Counted from the stretch's first letter, positions 18,757 to 28,602 are shown. The stretch is DNA of 64,000 nt from an uncultured Clostridia bacterium (GCA_948485625.1 CAOMRW010000010.1:1-64000); one strand, 5' to 3'. Notes: generated from the sequence alone by a model not told the origin. Numbers and translations are program-made.

Positions 18757-21450
18757 TTAAATATTATCATTTCTTATTGTTTCTATAATATTTTGTTTGT
18801 TAATTTTAGACATTGAATATTTCATGATAATTCCTATGATAATAGCTACAAATAATATTGAAATCAATATAGGTTTTATAGGTAATACATATCCCATTCC
18901 TAAATCTGTTTTAAACATTTTGTAAATAAAATATGATAATATTGTTCCTATAGGTATTCCAATTATTAGTGATTTTAATCCATATAGTATACTTTCTAAT
19001 CTAACCATTCTATTAAATTCTTTTTTTGTCATTCCTATTGATTTTAGCATTGCAAATTCTTTTTTTCTTAAATTCATATTTGTGGTTATTGTATTAAAAA
19101 TGTTTGTTATTCCTATTAATGTTATTACTGAGATAAATCCATATAAGAATATTGAAATTACTAAAGATATTGCATTTTGTTCTTTTACTAGTTCATCAAT
19201 ATTTGATATTATTATATCACTTTCGCTGATATTTTTACTTTTATAAAATTGTTTTATTTCGTCATCAACTTTAAAAGAATCTTTGGCATTAATTTCTATT
19301 TCATTTATAGAAGTATAACCTATTTTTTCAATATATTCATCACTTACAATTAGATATCCAATATTAGAATATTTTTCTTCCAATCCCATTGGTCTTTTAT
19401 CTGTTTTTGCTAATATTTTTATATTTATGTCTTTTTCTGATATATTATTATCTTGTTCTATTTCTTCATTTTCTGGTTTTACTGCACTTCCTATTGTTCC
19501 TGCTATTGTATCATTTTTCTTCCAAGTGTATATATTTCCTTCTACTTTTTTTCCTTCACTATTATATGTTAATCCATTATCAATTAAAATTGCACCGTCT
19601 TTATAATCATTATGTTTTCCACCAATTTTGTTTACAAATCTTTCATATTCTTCATTTCCTAAAGACATTATTATTATTCTATCTTTAATTATTTCTCCAT
19701 TTTCATCTTTTGTGCTAATTACAGTTTTTCCAAAATCACTTAAGTAGTCTCTGCTATCAACTGACATTGTTATTGTTCTTTTTATTGAATATTCATCTAC
19801 TCCATCTAATTTGGCAATTTCTAAAAATCTTTCATATTTATTTTTTAAGGTATCTTCTGTTATTTTATCTCTTGACATTTCATATACCAACAAATTGTAT
19901 TCTCTTTCTGTATAATAATTATTTGACATTTTAAATGCGTATTGTATAAAGCTTGATATTGTTATGAATATTACTATACTTACAATTATTGATATTACTG
20001 TTGTTCTATATTTTTTCTTGCTTCTTTTTAAATTTTTGTATGCAATTTCTCCTCCTGTTTTAAATATTTTTGTAATGATTTTTGGTGATTTTACTTTTTT
20101 AGCTTTTAATTTAATATCATCTGTATTTCTTATTGCTTCTATTGGTGTTATTTTTGAAGCTTTTTTTGCTGAATTTCTACATGATAGCCATATTGTAATT
20201 GTTGATATTACTATACTTATTATTATAGCAAACCATGAAATACTGTATGTTAAAATTATATTGTCTATATAGTCTTTTAATATATAATTTACTACCTTTA
20301 GCAAAATATCTATTGCGAATATTCCACTTATAATTCCTAAAGGAATTCCTATACATCCTAAAATAATTCCCTCAAAATATACACTTTTCTTAATTTGTTT
20401 TTTAGTTGTTCCTATGCTTGCTAACATTCCATATTGTTTTAGTCTTTCTGTTATTGAAATTGCAAATCCATTTCTAATTACAAATACACTAGACACTAGA
20501 ACTATTGCCATTATAACTCCACCTACGCCATATAATGTATTCATCATATCATCACTTAAATTTGCACCTTCAAATGCTAATAATTCAAAATTTAATACTA
20601 CTTCATATTTATAACTTTTATATAATGCATTTCTTAATCCTCTAAATTCTTTTGCATTTTCTTTTTCATCACTAGTTTCCGCTTTTACCATTTGATTTAT
20701 CTGTTCTGTATATTCTTGATATTTAGATACTTTTTTATATAAAACTGCTATATTTGCTTTTTCCTCTACCTTTTCCATTTTTGTTATAACTGTGTATCCT
20801 GGTGCACTATATTCTTCTATGCTCATTGATGGTCTTTCTATTATACCAACAATTTTATATTCTCTTTTAGTTGTATTTATAATTTCTTCTTGAAGAATTC
20901 TTCCTTCTTCATCTTTTTCTCCAGTTAATAATGGATTATTTTGATTTAGTTTTTCTCCACTTGTAAGTTGTCTTTGTCCTATATCTAGTGTAATTGTATC
21001 TCCTATTTTATATTGTACTTTTCCATTTGTTATAATATGTTTTGAAATAACTATTTCATTTTCATTTTCTGGTAATCTTCCTTCATCTAAATGTATTGCC
21101 ATATTTCTTAAATATCCATCACTCATTGATATTACATTTACATATGGTTTACTTTCATTTTTGCTATTTTCTAAATTTGCATATCCTAACTCTTCTGATA
21201 AATAATATTTTTCTACATTTCTATTTTCTTCTACATATTTTAATTCACTTTTTGGTACTTCATAAAATATAGCATGAAAATTTCCACTATTTTCTTTATA
21301 ATAATTTACAATTGAATGTTGAAAACTTGTTACAATTCCTGCAACTCCACATATTAAAGCTGTTGAAAGAATAATACCTATAATTATAACTAATGAACGC
21401 TTTTTATTTAATTTTAAATCTTTAATGCTTAAATCATTTAATATTTTCAT
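18757..21450 (-). CDS. ABC transporter permease with two FtsX domains
   Basis: An 897-aa membrane protein. It has an N-terminal helix (RSLVIIIGIILSTALICGVAG), a large extracytoplasmic region (about 45-290), a helix cluster around 300-430, a second anchor near 480 (VISIIVSIVIFITISSF), another extracytoplasmic region and a second FtsX-like cluster at the end. GMLASIGTTKKQIKKSVYFE and AMLKSIGMTKKEFNRMVRLE are the matching FtsX coupling segments. This layout is typical of MacB/FtsX-type permeases exporting or sensing peptides or lipids. The ATPase lies just upstream in the same operon; the nearby two-component pair and PBP suggest an envelope-stress or antimicrobial-peptide role, which is inference. 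Confidence 0.9.
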   Translation of the reverse strand: MKILNDLSIKDLKLNKKRSLVIIIGIILSTALICGVAGIVTSFQHSIVNYYKENSGNFHAIFYEVPKSELKYVEENRNVEKYYLSEELGYANLENSKNESKPYVNVISMSDGYLRNMAIHLDEGRLPENENEIVISKHIITNGKVQYKIGDTITLDIGQRQLTSGEKLNQNNPLLTGEKDEEGRILQEEIINTTKREYKIVGIIERPSMSIEEYSAPGYTVITKMEKVEEKANIAVLYKKVSKYQEYTEQINQMVKAETSDEKENAKEFRGLRNALYKSYKYEVVLNFELLAFEGANLSDDMMNTLYGVGGVIMAIVLVSSVFVIRNGFAISITERLKQYGMLASIGTTKKQIKKSVYFEGIILGCIGIPLGIISGIFAIDILLKVVNYILKDYIDNIILTYSISWFAIIISIVISTITIWLSCRNSAKKASKITPIEAIRNTDDIKLKAKKVKSPKIITKIFKTGGEIAYKNLKRSKKKYRTTVISIIVSIVIFITISSFIQYAFKMSNNYYTEREYNLLVYEMSRDKITEDTLKNKYERFLEIAKLDGVDEYSIKRTITMSVDSRDYLSDFGKTVISTKDENGEIIKDRIIIMSLGNEEYERFVNKIGGKHNDYKDGAILIDNGLTYNSEGKKVEGNIYTWKKNDTIAGTIGSAVKPENEEIEQDNNISEKDINIKILAKTDKRPMGLEEKYSNIGYLIVSDEYIEKIGYTSINEIEINAKDSFKVDDEIKQFYKSKNISESDIIISNIDELVKEQNAISLVISIFLYGFISVITLIGITNIFNTITTNMNLRKKEFAMLKSIGMTKKEFNRMVRLESILYGLKSLIIGIPIGTILSYFIYKMFKTDLGMGYVLPIKPILISILFVAIIIGIIMKYSMSKINKQNIIETIRNDNI

Positions 21451-21465
21451 CTTTTCCTCCTTGTT

Positions 21466-21492
21466 GGGATTGAGGGATGTTCCTTAAATCCC
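21466..21492. repeat. Short hairpin repeat between the ATPase and permease genes
   Basis: GGGATT (21466-21471) pairs with AATCCC (21487-21492), enclosing GAGGGATGTTCCTT. It sits between the ATPase stop and the permease ribosome binding site and may modulate readthrough. Confidence 0.5.
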
Positions 21493-21495
21493 TAC

Positions 21496-22176
21496 TTATT
21501 TATTTTTTTCATCTTTTATGATTTTTCCATCATCAATTGTGATAATTCTATCTGCTTCTAATGCGATTTTTTCATCATGTGTAATTATTATAACTGTTTG
21601 ATTGTATTTTTTATTTGAAAGTTTTAATAATGATACTATTTCTTCACTTGCTTTAGAGTCTAAGTTTCCTGTTGGTTCGTCTGCAAGCATTATTGCTGGT
21701 TCATTCATCATTGCTCTACCTATTGAGACTCTTTGTTGTTGTCCTCCTGATAGTTGGTTTGGTAAGTTGTTTTTTCTATTTTCTAGTCCTAATGTGTGTA
21801 ATAGGTCTGATAGTCTTTTGTCATTTATTTGTTTTCCATCTAAATTACATGGTAATGTTATATTTTCTACTACATTTAAAACTGGTATTAAATTGTAGAA
21901 TTGATATATTAGTCCTACTTGTCTTCTTCTGAATATTGCTAAATTGTCATCACTTAGTGAGTATATATCTTTTCCTTCTATGTATACTTTTCCTGATGTT
22001 GGTCTATCAACTCCTCCTAATAAATGTAACAGTGTTGATTTTCCACTACCACTTGCTCCTATTATTGCTACAAATTCTCCTTTTTCTATTGAAAATGATA
22101 TATTGTCTACTGCTTTTACTTGGTTCTCTCCTTTTCCATATGTTTTACATAGATTCTCTACTTTTAATATTTCCAT
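21496..22176 (-). CDS. ABC transporter ATP-binding protein (MacB/LolD type)
   Basis: A 226-aa ATPase with all ABC motifs: Walker A GASGSGKSTLL, Q-loop YQFYNLIP, signature LSGGQQQR, Walker B IMLADEPTGNLD and H-loop ITHD. The NLD after Walker B and short length fit the MacB/LolD/FtsE-like group that pairs with FtsX permeases. GGAG lies about 12 nt before the ATG. It is the first gene of the operon with the 897-aa permease. A dispersed repeat (22199-22272) occupies its 5' leader. Confidence 0.93.
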   Translation of the reverse strand: MEILKVENLCKTYGKGENQVKAVDNISFSIEKGEFVAIIGASGSGKSTLLHLLGGVDRPTSGKVYIEGKDIYSLSDDNLAIFRRRQVGLIYQFYNLIPVLNVVENITLPCNLDGKQINDKRLSDLLHTLGLENRKNNLPNQLSGGQQQRVSIGRAMMNEPAIMLADEPTGNLDSKASEEIVSLLKLSNKKYNQTVIIITHDEKIALEADRIITIDDGKIIKDEKNK

Positions 22177-22198
22177 TATATTTTTTCTCCTTCCTTTT

Positions 22199-22272
22199 GT
22201 GTCCAGTTACAACATAAGATATCTGTAATTTGCTATTACTCAAACAGCTATTCTAATTTGGGACACATCTTG
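22199..22272. repeat. Dispersed repeat (long form) upstream of the ABC ATPase
   Basis: Bases here match 63577-63651 almost base for base: TGTCCAGTTAC, ATATCTGTAATT, CTCAAACAGCTAT and AATTTGGGACA occur in the same order and spacing. TGTCC at one end and GGGACA at the other form an inverted pair. Confidence 0.85.
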
Positions 22273-22427
22273 TTTTTATATTCTTATTATAATTTTATAA
22301 AGTGACTTTTGAGTGACTTTTTCTATTTAAATTTTGTCATTTTAATTTTAAAAATTTATGAAAACTATTGCTTAAATATTTTTATTAATATAAAATAAAT
22401 GCATAATAATTTTAGGAGGATTTTAAT

Positions 22428-23549
22428 ATGACTCAAAATAGATTTAATCAATTGCCAAGGTATGAAAAAGTTTTTAGTAGATTAGATCAAATTTTAAATC
22501 AATATATAAAATTATCTACTGATAGAAGTATACTTAAATTTAATTCTTCTCAAAAAAGTCAAAATGAAGATGGATTTAGTAATAGTTTAGTTGAAGATGA
22601 TTTTAATGCTTTTGAATTAGTAAATGAAATAAGGTCTTCTTATCTTGGTAGAGATTATTTGGAGGGTGAAATTGGTTTGGTTGATGGCCAAGACCAATAT
22701 GATGGTATATTTAATACTACTTTATATATGCTTATGTCAAATAGATTAGGTAAATTATATAAAGGTGCTCTTAATAAAACTTCTAATCATGATAAAGATA
22801 TAAAGAATAGTTATAAAACTTTGATGAATTCCAAAAATGATGCAATTGTTAAATTAATTTATAGCTTATTTATTTATAAAGAAACTGAAACTGATAATGA
22901 TTTTTATTATGGTCATTCTATAGATAATAATGGAAAAGATAGACTTATTATTGATTTACCTGTATATGGTCAAATTAGTGTACACTTTGGTTCTAAAGAA
23001 AATTTGGAAAATATAAAGTATATAGCTAAACAAAATATAGACTTAATTTTAAAAAGAAAATTAGAGTTAGGTCAAATAACTGAAGAACAATTTAATGAAA
23101 TTAAAAGCAAAGCAGATAGTGAAGGTATATTCCCTAAATATACTGGTAAATTGTATGAATATAGTTCAGCAATTCCTCTCGATTATTGTGGTGAAAAATT
23201 TAAAATGGCTCAAAAAGATTTAAAATTGTCTGGAAAAATGGTAAGTGATATAAGTGATGATGATATTGAAAGAATAAGTGCAAATAATAAATATAATAGT
23301 AGAGAATTATATTATTTTGCTATAAAAAGTGACTTTTCAAAACAACAGTTAGAAAAATTATCTAGTCTATTACAAAAAAGAGATAAGAAAATTTTGCAAA
23401 CGTCTAAAAAGAAAAATCATTCTCAACTCGACCCAAAAAGAATTGGAAGAAAAGCTGTTAGCTTAACATCTGCAGAAGAAAGGCAAATTGTTGACAATCA
23501 TGAGGTAATGTCTGACTCTATTACCCCAAATCATTCTAAGGAGAAATAA
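22428..23549 (+). CDS. Hypothetical protein (373 aa)
   Basis: A 373-aa soluble, charged protein (MTQNRFNQLPRYEKVFSRLD) behind AGGAGG. It holds a mixed alpha/beta part around RLIIDLPVYGQISVHFG and a Lys-rich C-terminal tail; no signal peptide or known catalytic motif is visible. The next gene follows after 2 nt, so the two are co-transcribed. The pair runs opposite to the ABC transporter and two-component genes on either side, splitting that module. Family not recognised. Confidence 0.75.
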   Translation: MTQNRFNQLPRYEKVFSRLDQILNQYIKLSTDRSILKFNSSQKSQNEDGFSNSLVEDDFNAFELVNEIRSSYLGRDYLEGEIGLVDGQDQYDGIFNTTLYMLMSNRLGKLYKGALNKTSNHDKDIKNSYKTLMNSKNDAIVKLIYSLFIYKETETDNDFYYGHSIDNNGKDRLIIDLPVYGQISVHFGSKENLENIKYIAKQNIDLILKRKLELGQITEEQFNEIKSKADSEGIFPKYTGKLYEYSSAIPLDYCGEKFKMAQKDLKLSGKMVSDISDDDIERISANNKYNSRELYYFAIKSDFSKQQLEKLSSLLQKRDKKILQTSKKKNHSQLDPKRIGRKAVSLTSAEERQIVDNHEVMSDSITPNHSKEK

Positions 23550-23551
23550 TT

Positions 23552-24019
23552 ATGGTAAATATATACACAAATGAGGAATATTCTAAATCATATACAGAAT
23601 TAATTGAAATATTAAAATACTTCTCAAAATCTGATTTAATGAAGATACCAAAAAATGTATTAACAAGATATATTAGAGATAAAGATAATAGTTATAATTT
23701 TTCTTATAATCCTGATTTAGATATAGATGAACAAAGTGTTTCAAAATTAACTCAAATATTACTTGCAAATTTATATATTAAATATTTTGCAGATGAAAAT
23801 GAACAAGAATATATAAAAAACAAGGATAAAGAAGAATTATCTTTAATAGAAAAACAGAAGCAAGAAGAATATAATATTGAAACTATATTTAATAAGAGAA
23901 AAGAAAAATTTACAAATACAAACAACTCTGGAATAACAAGCCTAACAGTTGTTCCAGATAAAGAAAATTTATTAAAAAGAGTTTTTTACAAAATTAAACA
24001 GTTATTTCATTTGACATAA
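23552..24019 (+). CDS. Hypothetical protein (155 aa)
   Basis: A 155-aa Lys/Glu-rich helical protein (MVNIYTNEEYSKSYTELIEI). It begins 2 nt after the previous stop, with AAGGAG inside the upstream coding end. A basic C terminus (LLKRVFYKIKQLFHLT) could touch membrane or nucleic acid. Its last codons overlap the promoter of the next gene. Function unknown. Confidence 0.7.
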   Translation: MVNIYTNEEYSKSYTELIEILKYFSKSDLMKIPKNVLTRYIRDKDNSYNFSYNPDLDIDEQSVSKLTQILLANLYIKYFADENEQEYIKNKDKEELSLIEKQKQEEYNIETIFNKRKEKFTNTNNSGITSLTVVPDKENLLKRVFYKIKQLFHLT

Positions 24020-24039
24020 AGTTGTTTTTATGTTATACT
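24011..24039 (+). promoter_or_regulatory. Near-consensus sigma-A promoter
   Basis: TTGACA (24011-24016) and TATACT (24034-24039) are separated by 17 nt. It drives the 69-aa gene at 24088 and overlaps the preceding stop codon. Confidence 0.8.
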
Positions 24040-24087
24040 ATTGTTTGCAATGTAAAAAATTACACTTAGAAGAAAGGAGATCAATCT

Positions 24088-24297
24088 ATGAACTACTTTT
24101 TAGAAATTACAAAAAAGATTGAGGAATTTTGTAATACTTCTCCAGTTCCTGATTCAGTAAGTGAATATCTTGAAAGTGCTATAAGAGTGCATGATTTGCG
24201 CTTAGAAGCAATTTGTCTTGCTGATGAAGGTATTGAAAATAATGACGAAAGGATAATTAACATCTATGAAGAAATTTCAAAAATCTTGGAAGGATAA
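24088..24297 (+). CDS. Small hypothetical protein (69 aa)
   Basis: A 69-aa acidic helical protein (MNYFLEITKKIEEFCNTSPV) with AAAGGAG 8 nt before the ATG, its own near-consensus promoter and a terminator. That strong signal set argues for a real, well-expressed gene. No known domain is recognised. Confidence 0.7.
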   Translation: MNYFLEITKKIEEFCNTSPVPDSVSEYLESAIRVHDLRLEAICLADEGIENNDERIINIYEEISKILEG

Positions 24298-24312
24298 TCG
24301 GTCTCAAAATCA

Positions 24313-24369
24313 AAAAGCATATATTTCCTATGTAATTATATGGGATATATATGCTTTAATTTTTTAATT
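24313..24369 (+). terminator. Bidirectional terminator between the 69-aa gene and the histidine kinase
   Basis: AAAGCATATAT pairs with ATATATGCTTT around a loop (24314-24357), followed by AATTTTTTAATTTTT. The other strand also provides T-rich sequence downstream of the sensor kinase. Confidence 0.75.
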
Positions 24370-25602
24370 TTTCATATATTTAATAACAAATTCTGTACCA
24401 TTTCCTATTTCAGACTTACAAGTTATCATGCCATTGTCTTTTTCAATTATACTTTTTGCAAGTGCAAGTCCTATTCCAACACTATTTTCAGATGAATTTT
24501 TTCCTTTATAAAATCTTTCAAAAATATGTCTTAAATCTTCTTTTGAAATTCCTTCTCCCTCATCTCTTATAGATATTTTTGTATATAAATTATTTTCTTC
24601 ATGATTTATAAAAATATTTCCATTATCTTTATTATGTTCAATACAATTCTTTATTATATTTGTAATTGCTTCTTGTTGCCATTTATAATCTCCAATAAAA
24701 AAGTTTTCTCTAGTTCCATTAATAATTATGTTTTGATTTCTTATTTCTATAGGGATTTCCAAATTTTTTATTATGTCTGACATAAGTTGATTTATATTAA
24801 TTTTATCAGAATTAAATTCTACTACATTTGCATCTAATTTTGATAATTTAAGCATTGATATAACAAGCCAATTTATCCATTCAATTTGTTTGCTAATTTC
24901 AAATATAAATTTTTGTTTTATTTTTTCATCCATATTTGGATTTTCTTTTATATTATCTAACATTATGGATATTGATGTTAGTGGTGTTTTTAATTGGTGT
25001 GATATGTCTTGTACTGATATTTTTAAATTCTCTTTATCTTTTTTTGAATTTTCACTTTCTTCTTTTAGCATAATTGTTATTTTATATAATTCATTTTTCA
25101 AATTACTTAGTTCATCTTCACTATTGTCATCTATATCTAATTGATAATTTTTATTACTTATTTCATACATATATTTTGTTATTTCTTTTAATTTTTTATC
25201 TCTTCTATTTAAATATATAAATATACCAATAAGCCACAAAATACCAAATATTGTAAATATAATTATATTTGTAATTATATTTATTTCCATTTGATTTTGA
25301 ACTGATATAATACTATTTATTTCATTTATATTAATACCATATTTTAAAAGTTCTTGTTTTCCATATTCAAATTCTGAACTAATTTCATCTGAATTTAAAA
25401 TTTGTACTATTTCTCTTGTATCAATATTAGGATATCTTTCATTAATTTTTCCAATAATATTTGCAATTACATTATTTGTAATATTAGAGAATCTCTTATA
25501 TTGTTTACTTGTTTCAAAACATAAAATCAAGCTCATAAAAATTGTTATAATTATCATTGGTATTATTAAAAACTTTAATTCTGCATTTCTAAATTTATTC
25601 AT
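24364..25602 (-). CDS. Sensor histidine kinase
   Basis: A 412-aa membrane kinase. There are two helices (about 12-30 and 108-130) around a roughly 75-aa extracytoplasmic sensor. The DHp helix carries the phospho-accepting His in QDISHQLKTPLTSISIM (about 203). The ATPase domain shows NIIKNCIEHN (N box), RDEGEGIS (G1) and GIGLALAKS (G2). It follows the response regulator by about 24 nt and phosphorylates it by family logic. The neighbouring ABC transporter and MecA-like PBP hint at cell-wall stress sensing. Confidence 0.92.
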   Translation of the reverse strand: MNKFRNAELKFLIIPMIIITIFMSLILCFETSKQYKRFSNITNNVIANIIGKINERYPNIDTREIVQILNSDEISSEFEYGKQELLKYGININEINSIISVQNQMEINIITNIIIFTIFGILWLIGIFIYLNRRDKKLKEITKYMYEISNKNYQLDIDDNSEDELSNLKNELYKITIMLKEESENSKKDKENLKISVQDISHQLKTPLTSISIMLDNIKENPNMDEKIKQKFIFEISKQIEWINWLVISMLKLSKLDANVVEFNSDKININQLMSDIIKNLEIPIEIRNQNIIINGTRENFFIGDYKWQQEAITNIIKNCIEHNKDNGNIFINHEENNLYTKISIRDEGEGISKEDLRHIFERFYKGKNSSENSVGIGLALAKSIIEKDNGMITCKSEIGNGTEFVIKYMKN

Positions 25603-25626
25603 TTATTAGTATTCCTTTCTTCGCTC

Positions 25627-26295
25627 TTAACTTTCTATTCTATATCCAAGTCCTCTAACAGTTTTTATAATACTTTCATCACCTAATTTTTCTCTTATTC
25701 TTTTTATATAAACAGTGAGTGTATTATCATTTACAAAATTTCCTGCAATATCCCATATTTTATCTAATAATTGGTCTCTTGTTATTAATTTATTTTGATT
25801 TGAAAATAGCATTAATAATATTTTATATTCTAAACTTGTAAATATTATTTCTTTATTGTCTTTATATACTTTAGCCATATTTATATCTATTTTTATATTT
25901 TTGTATTGAATTATATTAGATTTTTCTATACTTTTTCCATATCTTCTTAAGACTGAATTTATTCTTGATATTAATTCTCTTGTCCTAAATGGTTTTACTA
26001 TGTAATCATCTGCTCCTAAATCTAATCCAATAACTATACTTGTTTCTTCTTCTTGTGCTGTTAAAAATATTACTGGTATATCTAATTTTTCTTTAATAAA
26101 TTTACATATATCAAACCCATTTCCATCTGGTAATGTAACATCTAATAATACTAAATCAAGTTTTTCTTTTGATATTATTTCTTCTGTTTCTTTTTTAGTT
26201 TTGCTTGATATTATTTGAAAGTTTTCTTGTTCTAATGAGTATTTTAATCCCATTATTATTGTTTCATTATCTTCTACTAATAATATTTTTTTCAT
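25627..26295 (-). CDS. OmpR/PhoB-family response regulator
   Basis: A 222-aa regulator. The receiver domain has the acidic pair (VEDN), phospho-acceptor Asp52 (LVLLDVTLPDG), Thr near FLTAQ and Lys in DYIVKPF. The C-terminal winged helix (TSLEYKILLMLF, TVYIKRIREKLG, VRGLGYRIE) is OmpR type. It is the first gene of the two-component operon; likely targets are the nearby ABC transporter and itself, which is inference. Confidence 0.93.
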   Translation of the reverse strand: MKKILLVEDNETIIMGLKYSLEQENFQIISSKTKKETEEIISKEKLDLVLLDVTLPDGNGFDICKFIKEKLDIPVIFLTAQEEETSIVIGLDLGADDYIVKPFRTRELISRINSVLRRYGKSIEKSNIIQYKNIKIDINMAKVYKDNKEIIFTSLEYKILLMLFSNQNKLITRDQLLDKIWDIAGNFVNDNTLTVYIKRIREKLGDESIIKTVRGLGYRIES

Positions 26296-26479
26296 AATTT
26301 ATCACCCTACTTTATTGTTAAATAATTTATATAATCATTTATTGAACTACTTATTTTATAAATTTTATTTTTATATTTTATTTTCTTAACACTTTTTGTA
26401 AAAAATCCTTGTTTTAATATTTCTACTGATTCTATTCTTTTTAGAATCACATCTATTCCTGATGTATAATATTTTCTCC

Positions 26480-26508
26480 CTACTATATTTTACTATAACA
26501 TATAGTAG
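26480..26508. promoter_or_regulatory. Dyad upstream of the response regulator
   Basis: CTACTATA (26480-26487) and TATAGTAG (26501-26508) form an inverted repeat in the gap before the regulator gene. It could be an operator, for example for autoregulation. Confidence 0.35.
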
Positions 26509-26509
26509 A

Positions 26510-26547
26510 AAAAAATAAAAGTATCTTTTTATTTCAAGAATACTTTT
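26510..26547 (-). terminator. Terminator after the PBP gene
   Basis: AAAAGTATCTT (26517-26527) pairs with AAGAATACTTTT, with one bulge. The minus strand then runs into seven T. Confidence 0.75.
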
Positions 26548-26568
26548 ATTAATTGTAAAAATCTGTGT

Positions 26569-28602
26569 CTAATTGGACATTATTGTTTTTATTTTTTTAA
26601 TTAAATAATGACTTCCGCCATCTCTATTATCTTGTATATTTTCTACCATACTTATAATTAATAAATCATTTCCATTACTATTGTTTATAGTAAAGCAATC
26701 AAACCATCCTAGTGTTCCACTTTCTTTGTCATCCATTGAGTTTTTTAATTCTGCTGTTCCTGTTTTTCCTGCTATAGTAATTCCAGTTATTTTCATGTCA
26801 TTTGCTGTTCCTGATGGGCTTTCTACTACTTGTATCATTGCATTTTTTACTGCATTTGCCGCTTCTGATGTAAATACATTTTGTTTTAGATATTCTACAT
26901 TTTTATTTTCTTTATATTCTATATATGGCTTTATCATATTTCCATTATTTGCAAATGCTGAATATATTGATGCCATATGTATTGGATTTACTAATATGTC
27001 TCCTTGTCCATATCCTGAATCTGCTAGTTTCTTTTCTGTCGTGATTCCTTTTTCTGAGCTTGTATATTGTGATTTTCTAAGTGTTAATGGAAATTCTAGT
27101 TGTTCATTAAATCCTATTTTGTCTAAGTTTTCACAAAATGTTTCTTTTCCAATTTGCATTGCTGCTTGTGCAAAATATATATTGTCAGAATGTATTATAG
27201 CATTTTGAACATTTTTAGGTCCATTATATGCTGTTAATGTTGTAATATAATCACTTTTCCAGCTTTTATCTTTTTGCCAGCTTAATCCTGAATATGAAAA
27301 TGTTGTATTTTCTGTTATTTTACCAGTTGTTAATCCAATTGCTGCTGTTATAGTTTTAAATGTTGAGCCTGGACAATAGCTTTGTGTAAATCTATTGTAT
27401 AATGGTTTGTTATTATCATTATTAAGTGTTTCCCATTGTGAATTTGTAAGTCCTAATACAAAGTCATTTGAGTTATATGATGGTGTACTTACTGTTGCTA
27501 ATAATTCTCCTGTTTTTGGTTCCATTACAACAAATAGTCCTTTATCTTCTTTCATTTGCTCATATAATTGTTTTTGTATTTTACTATCTATTGTTAATTT
27601 TATATCTGTCCCATCTTTTTTATCTTGTTTTACTAATTGTTTTAATCTATTTCCATTTTCATCTTCTATATAAATTTCTGTTCCATTAATTCCTCTTAAT
27701 GTATCCTCATATGCTAACTCTAATCCTGATTTTCCTATTATACTATTTGAACCATATCCTTTTCCTGATTTTTCTTTTAGTTCTTCTGCATTTATTGGTT
27801 GAACATATCCTATCAGATGTGCTGCTTCTTCTCCTAGTGGATATACTCTTGCTTTTGTGCTATTTATCATTATTCCTGGAATTTGTAGTAATTTTTCTTT
27901 TAATTCTGTATTAGTTGCTGATATTTTTTTTATTGGTACAAATGTATCTTCTTTTGCCCATGAAGCTGAAAGTTGTGAATTAATGTAATCTGTTGATATA
28001 CCTGTTAATTCTGATATTTTTGATATATTTTCTTCTTTGTTTTCTCCTAATTTTCCAGGTACTATTCCTACATTTGATATAATTCCATTTGTTGCAAGTT
28101 GTTCTCCATTTCTGTCTAATATTTCTCCTCTTTTAGCTTCTATTGTTGATATTCTAACTTTATCTGTATTTCTTAATTCTGGAAATATCATACTTGATGA
28201 CCAATTTATTTTGTATTCTTTGTTTTCTTTTTGTAATTTTGCAGTATTTGAAAAGCTTATATCTCCTGCTGATGTTGACATTTTTTCATTGTATGTTATT
28301 TTGATTATTCCTTTTTCTTTTTCTATATTTGTAATTTCTATATTTATATTTACCGCATCTATTCCTTCGTAAATATTTTTGTTTCTTTTTATAAAGTCTT
28401 CTTGTTTAATTTCTTCTTTACTTTTTTCTGATATTAGATTGTACATTTCTTCATATTTTTGCTCATTTATTAGTGATATATATGTTTGGAATATATCTTC
28501 TGGTTTTTCGCTTTTTTTATTTATTATAATAATTGTCGCAATTATTCCTATTAATATTACGATTGCTAATAATATTCCTATTACTATTTTCTTATCTTTC
28601 AT
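26569..28602 (-). CDS. Class B penicillin-binding protein, MecA/Pbp5-like
   Basis: A 677-aa bitopic transpeptidase. After the membrane anchor (about 5-28) comes an NTF2-like MecA_N domain (about 33-145), the PBP dimerisation domain (from RGEILDRNGEQLA) and the transpeptidase domain with SxxK (STFK, about 412), SxN (SDN, about 470) and KTG (about 611). This order is that of low-affinity class B PBPs such as MecA and enterococcal Pbp5. It makes peptide crosslinks outside the membrane. It lies upstream of the two-component pair but behind its own terminator. Beta-lactam resistance is possible from the family but not shown. Confidence 0.9.
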   Translation of the reverse strand: MKDKKIVIGILLAIVILIGIIATIIIINKKSEKPEDIFQTYISLINEQKYEEMYNLISEKSKEEIKQEDFIKRNKNIYEGIDAVNINIEITNIEKEKGIIKITYNEKMSTSAGDISFSNTAKLQKENKEYKINWSSSMIFPELRNTDKVRISTIEAKRGEILDRNGEQLATNGIISNVGIVPGKLGENKEENISKISELTGISTDYINSQLSASWAKEDTFVPIKKISATNTELKEKLLQIPGIMINSTKARVYPLGEEAAHLIGYVQPINAEELKEKSGKGYGSNSIIGKSGLELAYEDTLRGINGTEIYIEDENGNRLKQLVKQDKKDGTDIKLTIDSKIQKQLYEQMKEDKGLFVVMEPKTGELLATVSTPSYNSNDFVLGLTNSQWETLNNDNNKPLYNRFTQSYCPGSTFKTITAAIGLTTGKITENTTFSYSGLSWQKDKSWKSDYITTLTAYNGPKNVQNAIIHSDNIYFAQAAMQIGKETFCENLDKIGFNEQLEFPLTLRKSQYTSSEKGITTEKKLADSGYGQGDILVNPIHMASIYSAFANNGNMIKPYIEYKENKNVEYLKQNVFTSEAANAVKNAMIQVVESPSGTANDMKITGITIAGKTGTAELKNSMDDKESGTLGWFDCFTINNSNGNDLLIISMVENIQDNRDGGSHYLIKKIKTIMSN

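Noticed and set aside
26480..26508. BlaI/MecI operator for the MecA-like PBP
   Set aside because: The dyad lies downstream of the PBP gene and no BlaI or BlaR gene is present; the sequence does not contain the usual TACA-TGTA core.
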